A DNA stretch of 64,000 nucleotides from positions 33,864 through 97,863 of the forward strand of contig CAYGPR010000009.1 in assembly GCA_964351985.1 (NCBI GenBank). The letters run 5' to 3'. The translations under genes and the position numbers were made by a program. Under the pieces are notes generated by a model. That model saw only the letters and a program-made list of their open reading frames with translations. It was not told the origin of the DNA and did no database searches. The stretch is from Meishania sp964351985 (GTDB taxonomy: Bacteria > Bacteroidota > Bacteroidia > Flavobacteriales > Flavobacteriaceae). Of this stretch, positions 35,625 through 43,753 are shown piece after piece (positions within the stretch are counted from its first letter, which is position 1; each line of letters starts with the position of its first letter).

Positions 35625-36533
35625 ATGACAAAAACAACGACTAGTCTGATCGGGATGATCCTTACCATTCTAGCGGGTATTCTTCTGTACATGAAACTAT
35701 GTAGTTCTTGCGGAGTGCCTGTCGCTGAAGAACCTATAGAAGAAAAGGCAGTAGTTCCCGTAACACCTGATCCAACATCGTATCCCTTCGCCTTTTCCGA
35801 TAGGGAATACGCATGTGATGTAAACGACAACTATAATTTTAACGTGTCGTCTTCCTCTATTTTGATGCCTTTAGCACAAGGTGTAACCGATTGTATCGGT
35901 AGTTTAAAGACCTTTTTGGCAAACAATGCCGGCAAGGTCATTAATATTACCGGATATTATAAAAGCGATGAAAACAACGATTCGGCCTTTCCGAATTTAG
36001 GTTTGGCTCGTGCCAATGCCGTCAAAAATCATTTGGTCGAAAACGGAATATCTTCGGCAAGTATCAACACTTTTGGTAAGTTGATGGACGAAATGGTACC
36101 CAAGGGCAATATGTTCCTAGGGCCGGTTACCTATGGTTTGGCTGGAGAATCTGCCGATGCGGCGGATGAGTTGAAGGCACTTTACGACAAAATAAAGGCC
36201 GATCCCTTAGTACTATATTTCAATACTGCGGAAGCTTCAATCAATTTGAATGCAGAACAAAGACAGAAAGTTGCCGACATAAGTCGATATCTTGATAAAG
36301 TCGAAGGAGCTAAAGCCAATGTAGTTGGCCATACCGACAACACAGGTAAAGCATCGAGCAACATGAGATTGGGGCAAGAGCGAGCCGATTTTGCGAAAGA
36401 CTACCTTATGAAAAATGGTATCTCGGCAGCAAAAATCGACGCAACCTCAAAAGGACAAACACAACCTATAGAAAGCAATGCCACAGATGAAGGCAAAGCC
36501 AAAAATAGAAGAACAGTAGTAACATTAAACTAA
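35625..36533 (+). CDS. OmpA-like protein with two OmpA-type domains and N-terminal anchor
   Basis: A 302-residue protein. The N-terminus has one membrane segment (LIGMILTILAGILLYMKLC, residues 8-26) rather than an ordinary outer-membrane signal. Residues about 75-150 form a degenerate OmpA-like domain (ITGYY, LGLARANAVKNHLVENGIS), and residues about 200-302 form a canonical peptidoglycan-binding OmpA domain: VVGHTDNTGKASSNMRLGQERADFAKDYL with Asp238, here quoted by its key parts GHTD and RADFAK. It probably ties the membrane to the cell wall. The next gene, 27 bp downstream, encodes a membrane-anchored HhH protein, probably co-transcribed. Confidence 0.88.
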   Translation: MTKTTTSLIGMILTILAGILLYMKLCSSCGVPVAEEPIEEKAVVPVTPDPTSYPFAFSDREYACDVNDNYNFNVSSSSILMPLAQGVTDCIGSLKTFLANNAGKVINITGYYKSDENNDSAFPNLGLARANAVKNHLVENGISSASINTFGKLMDEMVPKGNMFLGPVTYGLAGESADAADELKALYDKIKADPLVLYFNTAEASINLNAEQRQKVADISRYLDKVEGAKANVVGHTDNTGKASSNMRLGQERADFAKDYLMKNGISAAKIDATSKGQTQPIESNATDEGKAKNRRTVVTLN

Positions 36534-36560
36534 ACAATTAACTATTAAAAATTAAAAAAT

Positions 36561-37112
36561 ATGGATTTTTCAAATATTTGGTGCTGGTTGATTCCCCTTT
36601 TAACAGGCTTAATCTGTGGTATAATCGGTTACTATTGGGGCAAAGGCTCAAGCACTACCGTCGATAATTCTACAGACCTAAAAGCATTGCAAGATAAGAA
36701 TGCAAGACTACAGGCCGATCTCGATGCATGTAACGGTAAACTAAAAGTCGCGGCGGCAGGTGCGGTTGCGGCAACCGCAGCCGCGGTAGCTCCGGCTGTT
36801 GAAAGAGAACTGCCTTTTGATGCTGACGCTGCAAAAGCGGCTATGGGTAAAACCATCAAAAAAGATGACCTTAAGGTTGTCGAAGGCATCGGGCCAAAAA
36901 TCGAAGAAATGTTCCACGAGGGTGGTATCAAGACATGGAAAGCACTTTCTGAGACCGCAGTCGCAAGATGCCAAGAAATTTTAGATGGTGGTGGCGAACG
37001 TTATAAGGTGCATGACCCTGCTTCGTGGCCCATGCAAGCGAAGATGTGCTATGAAGGTAAGTGGTCAGAATTGGCCAAGTGGCAAGATGAGCACGATCAC
37101 GGTAAATTGTAG
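36561..37112 (+). CDS. Membrane-anchored helix-hairpin-helix protein, function unknown
   Basis: A 183-residue protein: one N-terminal membrane segment (WCWLIPLLTGLICGIIGYYWG, residues 7-27), a coiled-coil-like stretch (LKALQDKNARLQADLDACN, about 40-60), an Ala-rich linker, then a helix-hairpin-helix-like domain (LKVVEGIGPKIEEMFHEGGI, about 115-135) that continues into a conserved tail (GERYKVHDPASWPMQAKM). This domain resembles the DUF4332 and predicted 5' nuclease-like HhH proteins, in which VEGIGPKIEE is the hallmark. No nuclease residues are evident. It follows the OmpA-like gene; a strong terminator ends the unit. Confidence 0.85.
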   Translation: MDFSNIWCWLIPLLTGLICGIIGYYWGKGSSTTVDNSTDLKALQDKNARLQADLDACNGKLKVAAAGAVAATAAAVAPAVERELPFDADAAKAAMGKTIKKDDLKVVEGIGPKIEEMFHEGGIKTWKALSETAVARCQEILDGGGERYKVHDPASWPMQAKMCYEGKWSELAKWQDEHDHGKL

Positions 37113-37134
37113 AAATATCAAATAACCAACAACT

Positions 37135-37170
37135 AAAAATCCGGTTCAACTTTGAACCGGATTTTTTATT
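37135..37170 (+). terminator. Rho-independent terminator of the OmpA/HhH operon
   Basis: Arms AAAAATCCGGTTCAA (37135-37149) and TTGAACCGGATTTTT (37152-37166) form a perfect 15-bp stem with a T-run at its end, about 25 bp after the HhH stop codon. It also faces the convergent desaturase gene. Confidence 0.92.
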
Positions 37171-37223
37171 TCATCATTTTGGCAAGGCGACCATAAAGTT
37201 TTGAAAATCTTTCAGATTGGGAC

Positions 37224-38219
37224 TTACACCATACCGTTGGCCTCTACCCATTTAAAGCGGTATTGATCTTCAGGAAATTTCATACGCTCTGAGATTCGCT
37301 CCAATCGTTCAGGAAGTTTAATAAGGTAGTCCCGGGCTTTTTCGGCCTCATCGGAAAGACTTCGTATCGCATCCAATTCCCAATATGTATTAAGCTTGCG
37401 AAGTATCTCAACATAATCCTGGGCGGTATAGACCCCCAAACGCTGCGCACAATTTGAAAAATTTTCGAAGGCCGTACCTATCGTACCACCTGATTCCCTT
37501 AAAAAATGTGCGGGCATCACAATTTTCTTTTTCATCATATCGGCAAAAGCCAACATCATTCCCGATGGGTCTTCCCCAAAAATGGTTTTTACAAATTCCC
37601 TATACGCCAAATGGTGTCGCATCTCGTCACCGGCGATAATCGTACACATCTTTCCTAAAAGGGCATTGCCTTTCTTCTTGGCCATTTGACCTACTCTTTT
37701 GTGAGAAATATTGGTGGCCAATTCTTGAAACGAGGTATACACAAAATTCTTATACGGGTCTCTGTCCGTGCCGATATCAAAACCGTCCGTCAACAAATGT
37801 TGGGTCGTAATCTCTACTTCACGCATATTCACCCGTCCCGATAAATAAAGGTATTTGCTCAGTACATCTCCGTGACGGTTTTCTTCCCCGGTCCATGCGC
37901 GCACCCATTTTGACCAACCATTGGTCTTACCATCATGCTGGTTGATTCCCTCAACATCCATTAGCCAAGATTCATAGGTAGGCAGTGCTTCTTCAGTAAT
38001 GGTGTCGGCAACCATGGTCACCCAAAAATCATATCCTAATTCCTTGGATTCGCCGCGCAAGGTCTCAATAGCATCCAGAAAATCATCACTTTCTGAATCG
38101 GGCAAAAAATCGGAAGGTTGCCAAATATCTTCAACAGGAATCAGAAAAGAATCCATAAATCCTTCAACTTGCGGCTCGATGGCCTGCATCACTTCTAACC
38201 GAATGTTCTTTTCAGCCAT
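37224..38219 (-). CDS. Acyl-ACP desaturase (ferritin-like di-iron)
   Basis: A 331-residue soluble desaturase of the stearoyl-ACP type, inserting a double bond in ACP-bound fatty acids. The two E-x-x-H di-iron motifs are EENRH (near residue 130) and DEMRH (near residue 199), with a final HHLAYREF. The helical core and length match. It lies 62 bp after the phosphatase gene on the same strand, so it may be the last gene of the SPFH operon or have its own promoter. It probably adjusts membrane fluidity. Confidence 0.93.
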   Translation of the reverse strand: MAEKNIRLEVMQAIEPQVEGFMDSFLIPVEDIWQPSDFLPDSESDDFLDAIETLRGESKELGYDFWVTMVADTITEEALPTYESWLMDVEGINQHDGKTNGWSKWVRAWTGEENRHGDVLSKYLYLSGRVNMREVEITTQHLLTDGFDIGTDRDPYKNFVYTSFQELATNISHKRVGQMAKKKGNALLGKMCTIIAGDEMRHHLAYREFVKTIFGEDPSGMMLAFADMMKKKIVMPAHFLRESGGTIGTAFENFSNCAQRLGVYTAQDYVEILRKLNTYWELDAIRSLSDEAEKARDYLIKLPERLERISERMKFPEDQYRFKWVEANGMV

Positions 38220-38281
38220 AATCTGTTTTTTGCAAAGTTCGTGAATAATATAAGGAAATCCATTTAAAATCGGATGCTATT

Positions 38282-39010
38282 TCAATTTCGGCCCCGTTCA
38301 TCAGAATAGAGGGTATAAACCGGGTCACTCTGCCAAACCTCTTTTGTATCTACGTCCATAACCGAGAGTTGCCCTTTAAAAGCGGCCCCTGTATCGATAT
38401 TCCATACGTTGGCGGCATTCTCCGGAACGGCCGTTCCTGTCTTTGTAATCGGCGTATGGCCAATATAAATTTCTTCGTAGTGGGTCAACCTTTGAGGATA
38501 GCGGAAATCATCATTCTTAATATCTGGATGTAATGATAATGCAAGTTCCCAAAGCGTTCGGTCCCAATAAAAACTTTGCTGAAAATGCTCATGCTCAACT
38601 CCTTTTAGATTTGTAAAGCCCGCGTGGAGAAACAATCTATTTTCGGTGTCAAGATAATAATTCGTGAGATTCTCGTAAAACATAATATGAATGTCCTTTA
38701 CGGAGTCATCAGCTTCTAGATAGGAATCCATGGTCGATTGGCCTCCATGTTGAAGCCAGAGGGGGTTATCTTCATCTTCTGCCAACCATTTAAGACAGAG
38801 TTCATCATGGTTTCCCCTTAAAAATACGCAACTATGGGTTTCGTCCAATTCTATCAAAAAATCAACGGTCTCAACGGCCTCGCTCCAACCATCGACATAA
38901 TCCCCGAGAAAGATCAATCGATCATCTGTGGTAATCTTTGCGCGCTCGAACACTTGTCGCAAAGCTTTGAGGCCTGAATGGATGTCTCCGATTACCAACG
39001 TTCTCATCAT
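38282..39010 (-). CDS. Metallophosphoesterase, PPP-type protein phosphatase-like
   Basis: A 242-residue calcineurin-fold phosphatase with GDIHSG (metal ligands Asp/His), GDYVDGW and GNHDEL, the three core PPP motifs in order, and late GHTPITKTG. It resembles bacterial PrpA/PrpE or diadenosine tetraphosphatase-like enzymes; the substrate may be phosphoproteins or dinucleotides. The start ATG at 39010 overlaps the stop of the zinc-ribbon gene by 4 bp (ATGA), so they are coupled. Confidence 0.92.
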   Translation of the reverse strand: MMRTLVIGDIHSGLKALRQVFERAKITTDDRLIFLGDYVDGWSEAVETVDFLIELDETHSCVFLRGNHDELCLKWLAEDEDNPLWLQHGGQSTMDSYLEADDSVKDIHIMFYENLTNYYLDTENRLFLHAGFTNLKGVEHEHFQQSFYWDRTLWELALSLHPDIKNDDFRYPQRLTHYEEIYIGHTPITKTGTAVPENAANVWNIDTGAAFKGQLSVMDVDTKEVWQSDPVYTLYSDERGRN

Positions 39011-40089
39011 TTTGCAAAAGTCGCAATTACGAGGATGATAACAAGGATAAAAAGCACTAAAAAGAAAATTTTCCAGAATGAATAGGGCCGCGTTCCGCTT
39101 AACGCACCGGTCTGACCATTGATATAAAAGTGGTATTCCTTATTATTAAAGCGGTATGAACTGATATAAACTGGAAGCAGAATGTGTTTGAACGTTTCGT
39201 CGGACAGTTTTATATCGGTGTTGTGAATTCGCTGGGTATCACCCCCTATATCTCTTCGAATCCAAGTATAGGCAATATCTTTGGCCTCTTGAAACGATTG
39301 ATGGTGCCCGTCTTTTAACGATACGGTATATTTTTCGGTGACGAATCCGGAGAGGTATTTTGAATTGAATGACACCAATTCTTTTACATTCCAATACGAA
39401 ATATTGGCAGGTATTTCTCTTCGTTTTTTTTGGGAAGCATTGATCAGAATATCATCGATAAAACCGTTTACCGAACCGGAAGCAGGTGACCAACGTGTTT
39501 TTCTGACCTGTTGGGTCTGGGTTCCATTTTTGGTTCGTATTCGCTGTGTTTCATAATAATAATCCCCACGTTGCCCTTGGTAGGCCGCATAGAGATTGGC
39601 ATCGAAAGTCCAATAGGGAACATAAAGTCCGTGTAAGCCCTCAGGATCCAGCGCAGCTTTTTTTAAATTATTGGGCGCAAACCAAATGCCGTTTACCCAA
39701 TTCTTAAAAATATTTCTTGCTTTTTTGGAATCCAACTGAAAAGGCAGTACTGCTTGTGGAAGTATCCACCCTTCTTTTTCGATATCCTCCCGAATTAAAG
39801 GTTCGCTACAATACACACAATCCAACGATTTGAAATTTTCCTCTACATGTTGGTTGGCCCCGCAATTTTTACAATGTAATAATTCGATAGTCTCGGTGTA
39901 GGCCTTCTCTCCCACAACCTTTAAATAGTGTTGAAGTTCCAACTCTTCGAAACTGCTTTTGGCCTGCTCAATGAATTCTTCATAACCGCAATATTCACAT
40001 TTGAGCTGATGTGACCCGGGCTTGAATTTCATTTCGGCACCGCAGTTGGCGCATGATTTTTTATGTTCGGAATTTTTGGTCTCTTCCAT
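39007..40089 (-). CDS. Double zinc-ribbon membrane protein, YdjG-like
   Basis: A 360-residue protein with two N-terminal zinc ribbons: CANCGAEMKF with CEYCGYEEF (residues about 14-38), and CKNCGANQH with CVYCSEPLI (about 72-98). A conserved middle domain follows (LPFQLDSKKARNIFKNW, LHGLYVPYWTFDANLYAAYQGQRG), and the last 25 residues are a membrane segment (FWKIFFLVLFILVIILVIATF). Similar TFIIB-type zinc-ribbon proteins pair with SPFH proteins; Bacillus YdjG is the named example. It sits between the SPFH gene and the phosphatase in one direction. Confidence 0.85.
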   Translation of the reverse strand: MEETKNSEHKKSCANCGAEMKFKPGSHQLKCEYCGYEEFIEQAKSSFEELELQHYLKVVGEKAYTETIELLHCKNCGANQHVEENFKSLDCVYCSEPLIREDIEKEGWILPQAVLPFQLDSKKARNIFKNWVNGIWFAPNNLKKAALDPEGLHGLYVPYWTFDANLYAAYQGQRGDYYYETQRIRTKNGTQTQQVRKTRWSPASGSVNGFIDDILINASQKKRREIPANISYWNVKELVSFNSKYLSGFVTEKYTVSLKDGHHQSFQEAKDIAYTWIRRDIGGDTQRIHNTDIKLSDETFKHILLPVYISSYRFNNKEYHFYINGQTGALSGTRPYSFWKIFFLVLFILVIILVIATFAK

Positions 40090-40101
40090 AAATTACTCCT
40101 G

Positions 40102-40280
40102 TCATTCCCGTGAAGACGGGAATCTTTTCATGCGAATAGATATTCTAGATATGGGTTCTTGTGTGAAGGCGAAAGTATATTTAATGGCTTGCGCTTTCAA
40201 CCCCCGCCCGTACCGTTCGGGCGGGCCTCCGTCTTCTTCACTACGCTCGAAGACACCTCCCCTCCTCTGAGGGGAGGAGC
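40102..40280. repeat. Composite intergenic hairpins, dRS3-like and GC-rich
   Basis: The spacer between the SPFH and zinc-ribbon genes holds ATTCCCGT/ACGGGAAT (40103-40110 and 40115-40122), resembling the ATTCCC-N8-GGGAAT core of neisserial dRS3; CCGCCCG/CGGGCGG (40204-40210 and 40218-40224); and CCTCCCCTC/GAGGGGAGG (40256-40264 and 40269-40277). No frame is open here. It is repeat debris typical of Flavobacteria, and it may hinder transcription across the operon. Confidence 0.7.
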
Positions 40281-40298
40281 CGTAAACTTCATTAATTA

Positions 40299-41438
40299 TT
40301 ACTCACTTGGCAATGGTGGTGGTGTGCTACCTCCTAAAAAGGATTTCAGTTCTTCAACATCCTTCAGGGCGGTCCAATTGGCCATCCCTTGTTTCCATAT
40401 CAGAGAATCGCGGTTGATCGTTCTGCTAGCAAAGAGTTCTTGAAGTTTTTCAAAAGAGACCGGCCCCATTTGTTGCCCGTTTGCGGCATAGTGGTACATC
40501 ACTTGTACCGGTATCGGAGGTGGAGCCACCGCACCTTGTTGAGGTTGTCCACCAAAAGGTTGCTGCGTCACCTGCGGATTCATCATACTGCCCATCTGTT
40601 GCGCCAACACGAAGCCCATGCCCATGCCCATGCCTGCACCTGCGGTGCCGCCTTCGTTCTTTGCGGCTTCCTCCATGGCCTTGGCCGCTTTGAATTGGGC
40701 AAGTTTGGTCATATCCAATTTATCCAACCGGCTGTATTCGAAAATCTCTTTTTTAAGTTCTTCGGGCATGGAAACATTTTCGATGTAGAATTTTTCCAAT
40801 TCTATTCCGATCCTTCCAAACTCAGGTTGCATGACCTCTTGACACGTCTCTGAAAGTTCCGTAGTATTTGCGGCATACAGTTCGATCGGCAAATTGGCCT
40901 GGCCGACTGTATTCGTAAATCGAGTTACGATAAGGCTCTTCAAATGCTCGTTCACTTCATAATTGGTGAAATTACCGTCGGTACCGACAACATCGACCAC
41001 AAATTTTCCGGGATCGTTGACCCTGAAGCTATAGGTGCCAAAAGCACGAATCTCGACCAGACCGAAACGCTCGTCACTCAACATAAAAGGGTTCTTCGTT
41101 CCCCATTTCTCATCCGTGAACAAACGGGTATTTACAAAATAGACTTCGGCCTTGAAGGGACTATCGAAACCATATTTCCATCCTTTTAAAGTGGTCAGAA
41201 TGGGCATGTTTTGAGTATTCAGGGTATATGTGCCCGGTTTAAAAACATCGGCCAACTGTCCCTCATTCACAAAAACGGCGGTCTGCCCTTCGCGAACGAT
41301 CAGCTTCGCATTGTTCTTGATTTCATTTTGATATCTTTCAAAACGATGTACAATGGTATCATCAGTTGCATCGAGCCACTCTATAATGTCTATAAATTCG
41401 TGGCTAAGTTTCTTTTTTATTTCGTTGAACAAATCCAT
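40299..41438 (-). CDS. SPFH-domain protein with C-terminal GYF_2 domain, YdjI-like
   Basis: A 379-residue protein of the virion-core-like SPFH group. The N-terminal FNEIKKKLSHEFIDIIEWLD is followed by SPFH domain segments (LIVREGQTAVFVNEGQLADVF, residues about 45-65, here quoted in part as VREGQTAVFV), an EKFYIENVS strand, then a Gly/Met-rich linker and a GYF_2 domain (YHYAANGQQMGPVSFEKLQ, about 305-325) ending in PPPLPSE. Bacillus YdjI, which recruits PspA, is the closest named relative. It is the first gene of an operon with the zinc-ribbon protein. Confidence 0.88.
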   Translation of the reverse strand: MDLFNEIKKKLSHEFIDIIEWLDATDDTIVHRFERYQNEIKNNAKLIVREGQTAVFVNEGQLADVFKPGTYTLNTQNMPILTTLKGWKYGFDSPFKAEVYFVNTRLFTDEKWGTKNPFMLSDERFGLVEIRAFGTYSFRVNDPGKFVVDVVGTDGNFTNYEVNEHLKSLIVTRFTNTVGQANLPIELYAANTTELSETCQEVMQPEFGRIGIELEKFYIENVSMPEELKKEIFEYSRLDKLDMTKLAQFKAAKAMEEAAKNEGGTAGAGMGMGMGFVLAQQMGSMMNPQVTQQPFGGQPQQGAVAPPPIPVQVMYHYAANGQQMGPVSFEKLQELFASRTINRDSLIWKQGMANWTALKDVEELKSFLGGSTPPPLPSE

Positions 41439-41598
41439 TTTTCAGTAATGTTTAAAAATTTTGAAGAAGGTACTGATTTCTTTAAAAGGTACAAAGTGGA
41501 AATCAGCAATTTCATACTTCTGTTTTACCAACAAATAGAATGAACACTTTGGATCGAGTTTGAATTATACTACATTAGGGGAGCATAAAATTTTTAGA

Positions 41599-42543
41599 AT
41601 GAAAACTGTTTATTGCATTGGTGAATTGTTGATCGATTTTGTGGCCGAAAATCAAGGCAACGATCTTACAAAAGCTACGGATTTTACAAAAAAACCTGGA
41701 GGTGCCCCTGCCAATGTAGCCTGTGCCATTTCTAAATTGGGAGGCCGAAGTGCTTTTATCGGTGCTGTTGGCAAAGACCCTTTCGGAGTCTTTTTGCTTG
41801 AAGTCCTAGAGGATAATCATGTTGATATTTCCCTTGCGCAAAGAAGCGACACATTTACAACACTAGCCTTTGTTTCTTTGGCCGAAGACGGTGAGCGCGA
41901 TTTTGTTTTCAGTCGCGGAGCGGATAAAAATTTGGTATATGATTCAAGCGTAAAACTGCTTTTTAAAGAAAATCTAATCCATTTTGGCGCGGCGACTTCG
42001 TTGCTTGGTGGTGATTTGGAGGCTACCTACTCAAAATATTTCGAGGATGCCCTGGCTCAAAATGCCTTTGTCAGTTTTGATCCCAATTTTCGAATTGACC
42101 TTTGGAAGGGAGATGAGGACACATTCATAAAAAAATGCATTCCCTATATCGAAAAATCACGGCTGTGCAAGTTTAGTTTGGAGGAAGCACAACTACTTTC
42201 GGGAAAGACCGAACTTGAGGAATGCTGTGATTTTCTACACCAGCTGGGAACAAAAATAATTACCATAACATTAGGGCCACAGGGCACCTTGGTCAGCACA
42301 TCTTCCTTTAAGAAAACCATTCCCAGCATTTCCGTTACTCCGGTTGACACCACTGGTGCTGGCGATGCCTTTATTGGTTGTTTGTTAGCACAGATTGCTA
42401 AACTCGATAATCCGCACGAAATCATCGAAAACACTTCCAGCCTGATTAAAATGGTGGAGTATGCCAATAGGGCCGGTGCCTTAACCACTATGGGGTTTGG
42501 GGCTATACCTTCGTTGCCATCGGCCAATGAGGTTTATATCTGA
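41599..42543 (+). CDS. PfkB-family carbohydrate kinase, probable fructokinase
   Basis: About 315 residues from the ATG at 41599; an upstream TTG adds unlikely residues. A ribokinase fold opens with CIGELLIDFVAENQG and has the substrate-binding GGAPANVACAISKLGG and the C-terminal PfkB signature DTTGAGDAFIG, with catalytic base Asp256. Overall pattern fits fructokinase or a 2-keto-3-deoxygluconate kinase; the sequence does not settle which. Divergent from the SPFH gene and not linked to a sugar operon. Confidence 0.9.
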   Translation: MKTVYCIGELLIDFVAENQGNDLTKATDFTKKPGGAPANVACAISKLGGRSAFIGAVGKDPFGVFLLEVLEDNHVDISLAQRSDTFTTLAFVSLAEDGERDFVFSRGADKNLVYDSSVKLLFKENLIHFGAATSLLGGDLEATYSKYFEDALAQNAFVSFDPNFRIDLWKGDEDTFIKKCIPYIEKSRLCKFSLEEAQLLSGKTELEECCDFLHQLGTKIITITLGPQGTLVSTSSFKKTIPSISVTPVDTTGAGDAFIGCLLAQIAKLDNPHEIIENTSSLIKMVEYANRAGALTTMGFGAIPSLPSANEVYI

Positions 42544-42634
42544 AAAGTTGGGCTAATATCCAGTTCACCAATAAATTCTATTTGTCATATTTTCAAAGCC
42601 ATTGTCACTAAACTAATAGAGACCAGCTTTACAT

Positions 42635-43150
42635 ATGGGCAAAGACCTAGAAAACATTATTCTAAATGCATTGGACGAGCATCAGCATAAGTTGTTACGC
42701 ATATGCTCGGTATATGGCAAAAATGAAGATGATACCAAAGACCTTTTTCAAGAAGTATTGGTGAACATCTGGAAATCGATGCCTGCCTTCAAGGGGAATT
42801 CTACTATCGGTACATGGATGTACAGAATTACCTTGAACGTTTGTCTTCGGCTGCAAACCAAAGAAATCAAGAAGCAAAAAAAACTACTGCGTTTGGATAG
42901 CCGCGCTATAAACATCTATAAGACCGATGTCGTAGAAAACGGACAAATAGAGCAACAAAAGCAACTCAACCAATTACGAAAATGCATTAAAAAGCTAAAC
43001 GAAGCCGATAAGGCGGTTATCACATTGTATTTAGAAGAACTGCCGTATAAAGAAATTTCACAAGTTACCGGTTTGACCGAAAATAATATCGCCGTGAAAA
43101 TCAAGCGTATCAAAAAGAAATTGTTGAACTGCCTAAATCAAGCATCATAA
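42635..43150 (+). CDS. ECF-type RNA polymerase sigma factor
   Basis: A 171-residue sigma-70 family protein with region 2 (DDTKDLFQEVLVNIWKSMPAF, about 30-50, core DLFQEVLVNIWKS) and region 4 (LEELPYKEISQVTGLTENNIAVKIKRIKKKL, about 130-160). Its stop overlaps the next gene by 1 bp, so the partner is translationally linked. The partner is not a standard zinc anti-sigma; it is a helical membrane protein. The target regulon is unknown; auto-regulation is typical. Confidence 0.92.
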   Translation: MGKDLENIILNALDEHQHKLLRICSVYGKNEDDTKDLFQEVLVNIWKSMPAFKGNSTIGTWMYRITLNVCLRLQTKEIKKQKKLLRLDSRAINIYKTDVVENGQIEQQKQLNQLRKCIKKLNEADKAVITLYLEELPYKEISQVTGLTENNIAVKIKRIKKKLLNCLNQAS

Positions 43151-43737
43151 TGGAAGATGAATTGATAAAAATCTGGCAATCCTCTCCAAAAACCGAGCAG
43201 ATAAAATTCGAGAAATCTCGGTTGATGCTCGATATGCAATCGAGTTTGGATCGTATTCATCGAAGCTGGAAGTACATGCTGATTAGGGAAACTTTGGCTA
43301 GTGTCATAACTATTCCGATATTCGCCTATGTCGCATTCACTCATCCTTTTACGCTAACTAGAATTGGATCGGCTTTGATCGTCCTGTCCGTCATATATAT
43401 TATTTTTCGTCTTTTCAGCATAGATAGGCAGAAGCCAAATAACTATTCTGAATCTTATTTGGATTATATATATAAGGCAAAAGAAGTACTCAATGCTCAG
43501 AAGAAGGCACTGAACAATGTTATATATTGGTATATATTGCCAATTTATCCCGGACTAATTTTCTTTTTATTGGGGTTTGTTCACATTCCAGAAAAAATCA
43601 ACCTGATTCTATCGGTTTTCTTAACTACAATACTGATAAATATTGGCATCCATTTTCTAAATAAGTGGGCGGCTAAAAAGCAATTTACCCCAAGATTGAA
43701 AAAAATTGACGAACTTATCCAAACAATGGAAGAATAG
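43150..43737 (+). CDS. Membrane protein coupled to ECF sigma factor, candidate anti-sigma
   Basis: A 195-residue protein with a short acidic, charged cytoplasmic N-terminus (MEDELIKIWQSSP) and four predicted membrane helices: about 46-64, 71-90, 127-146 and 153-170. No known domain was recognised. The 1-bp overlap with the sigma gene and the N-terminal cytoplasmic segment make an anti-sigma role plausible, but no ZAS/RskA motif or FecR domain is visible. Similar small genes are frequently found after ECF sigma genes in Flavobacteria. Confidence 0.75.
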   Translation: MEDELIKIWQSSPKTEQIKFEKSRLMLDMQSSLDRIHRSWKYMLIRETLASVITIPIFAYVAFTHPFTLTRIGSALIVLSVIYIIFRLFSIDRQKPNNYSESYLDYIYKAKEVLNAQKKALNNVIYWYILPIYPGLIFFLLGFVHIPEKINLILSVFLTTILINIGIHFLNKWAAKKQFTPRLKKIDELIQTMEE

Positions 43738-43753
43738 CCTTAAATCAAAAGAA

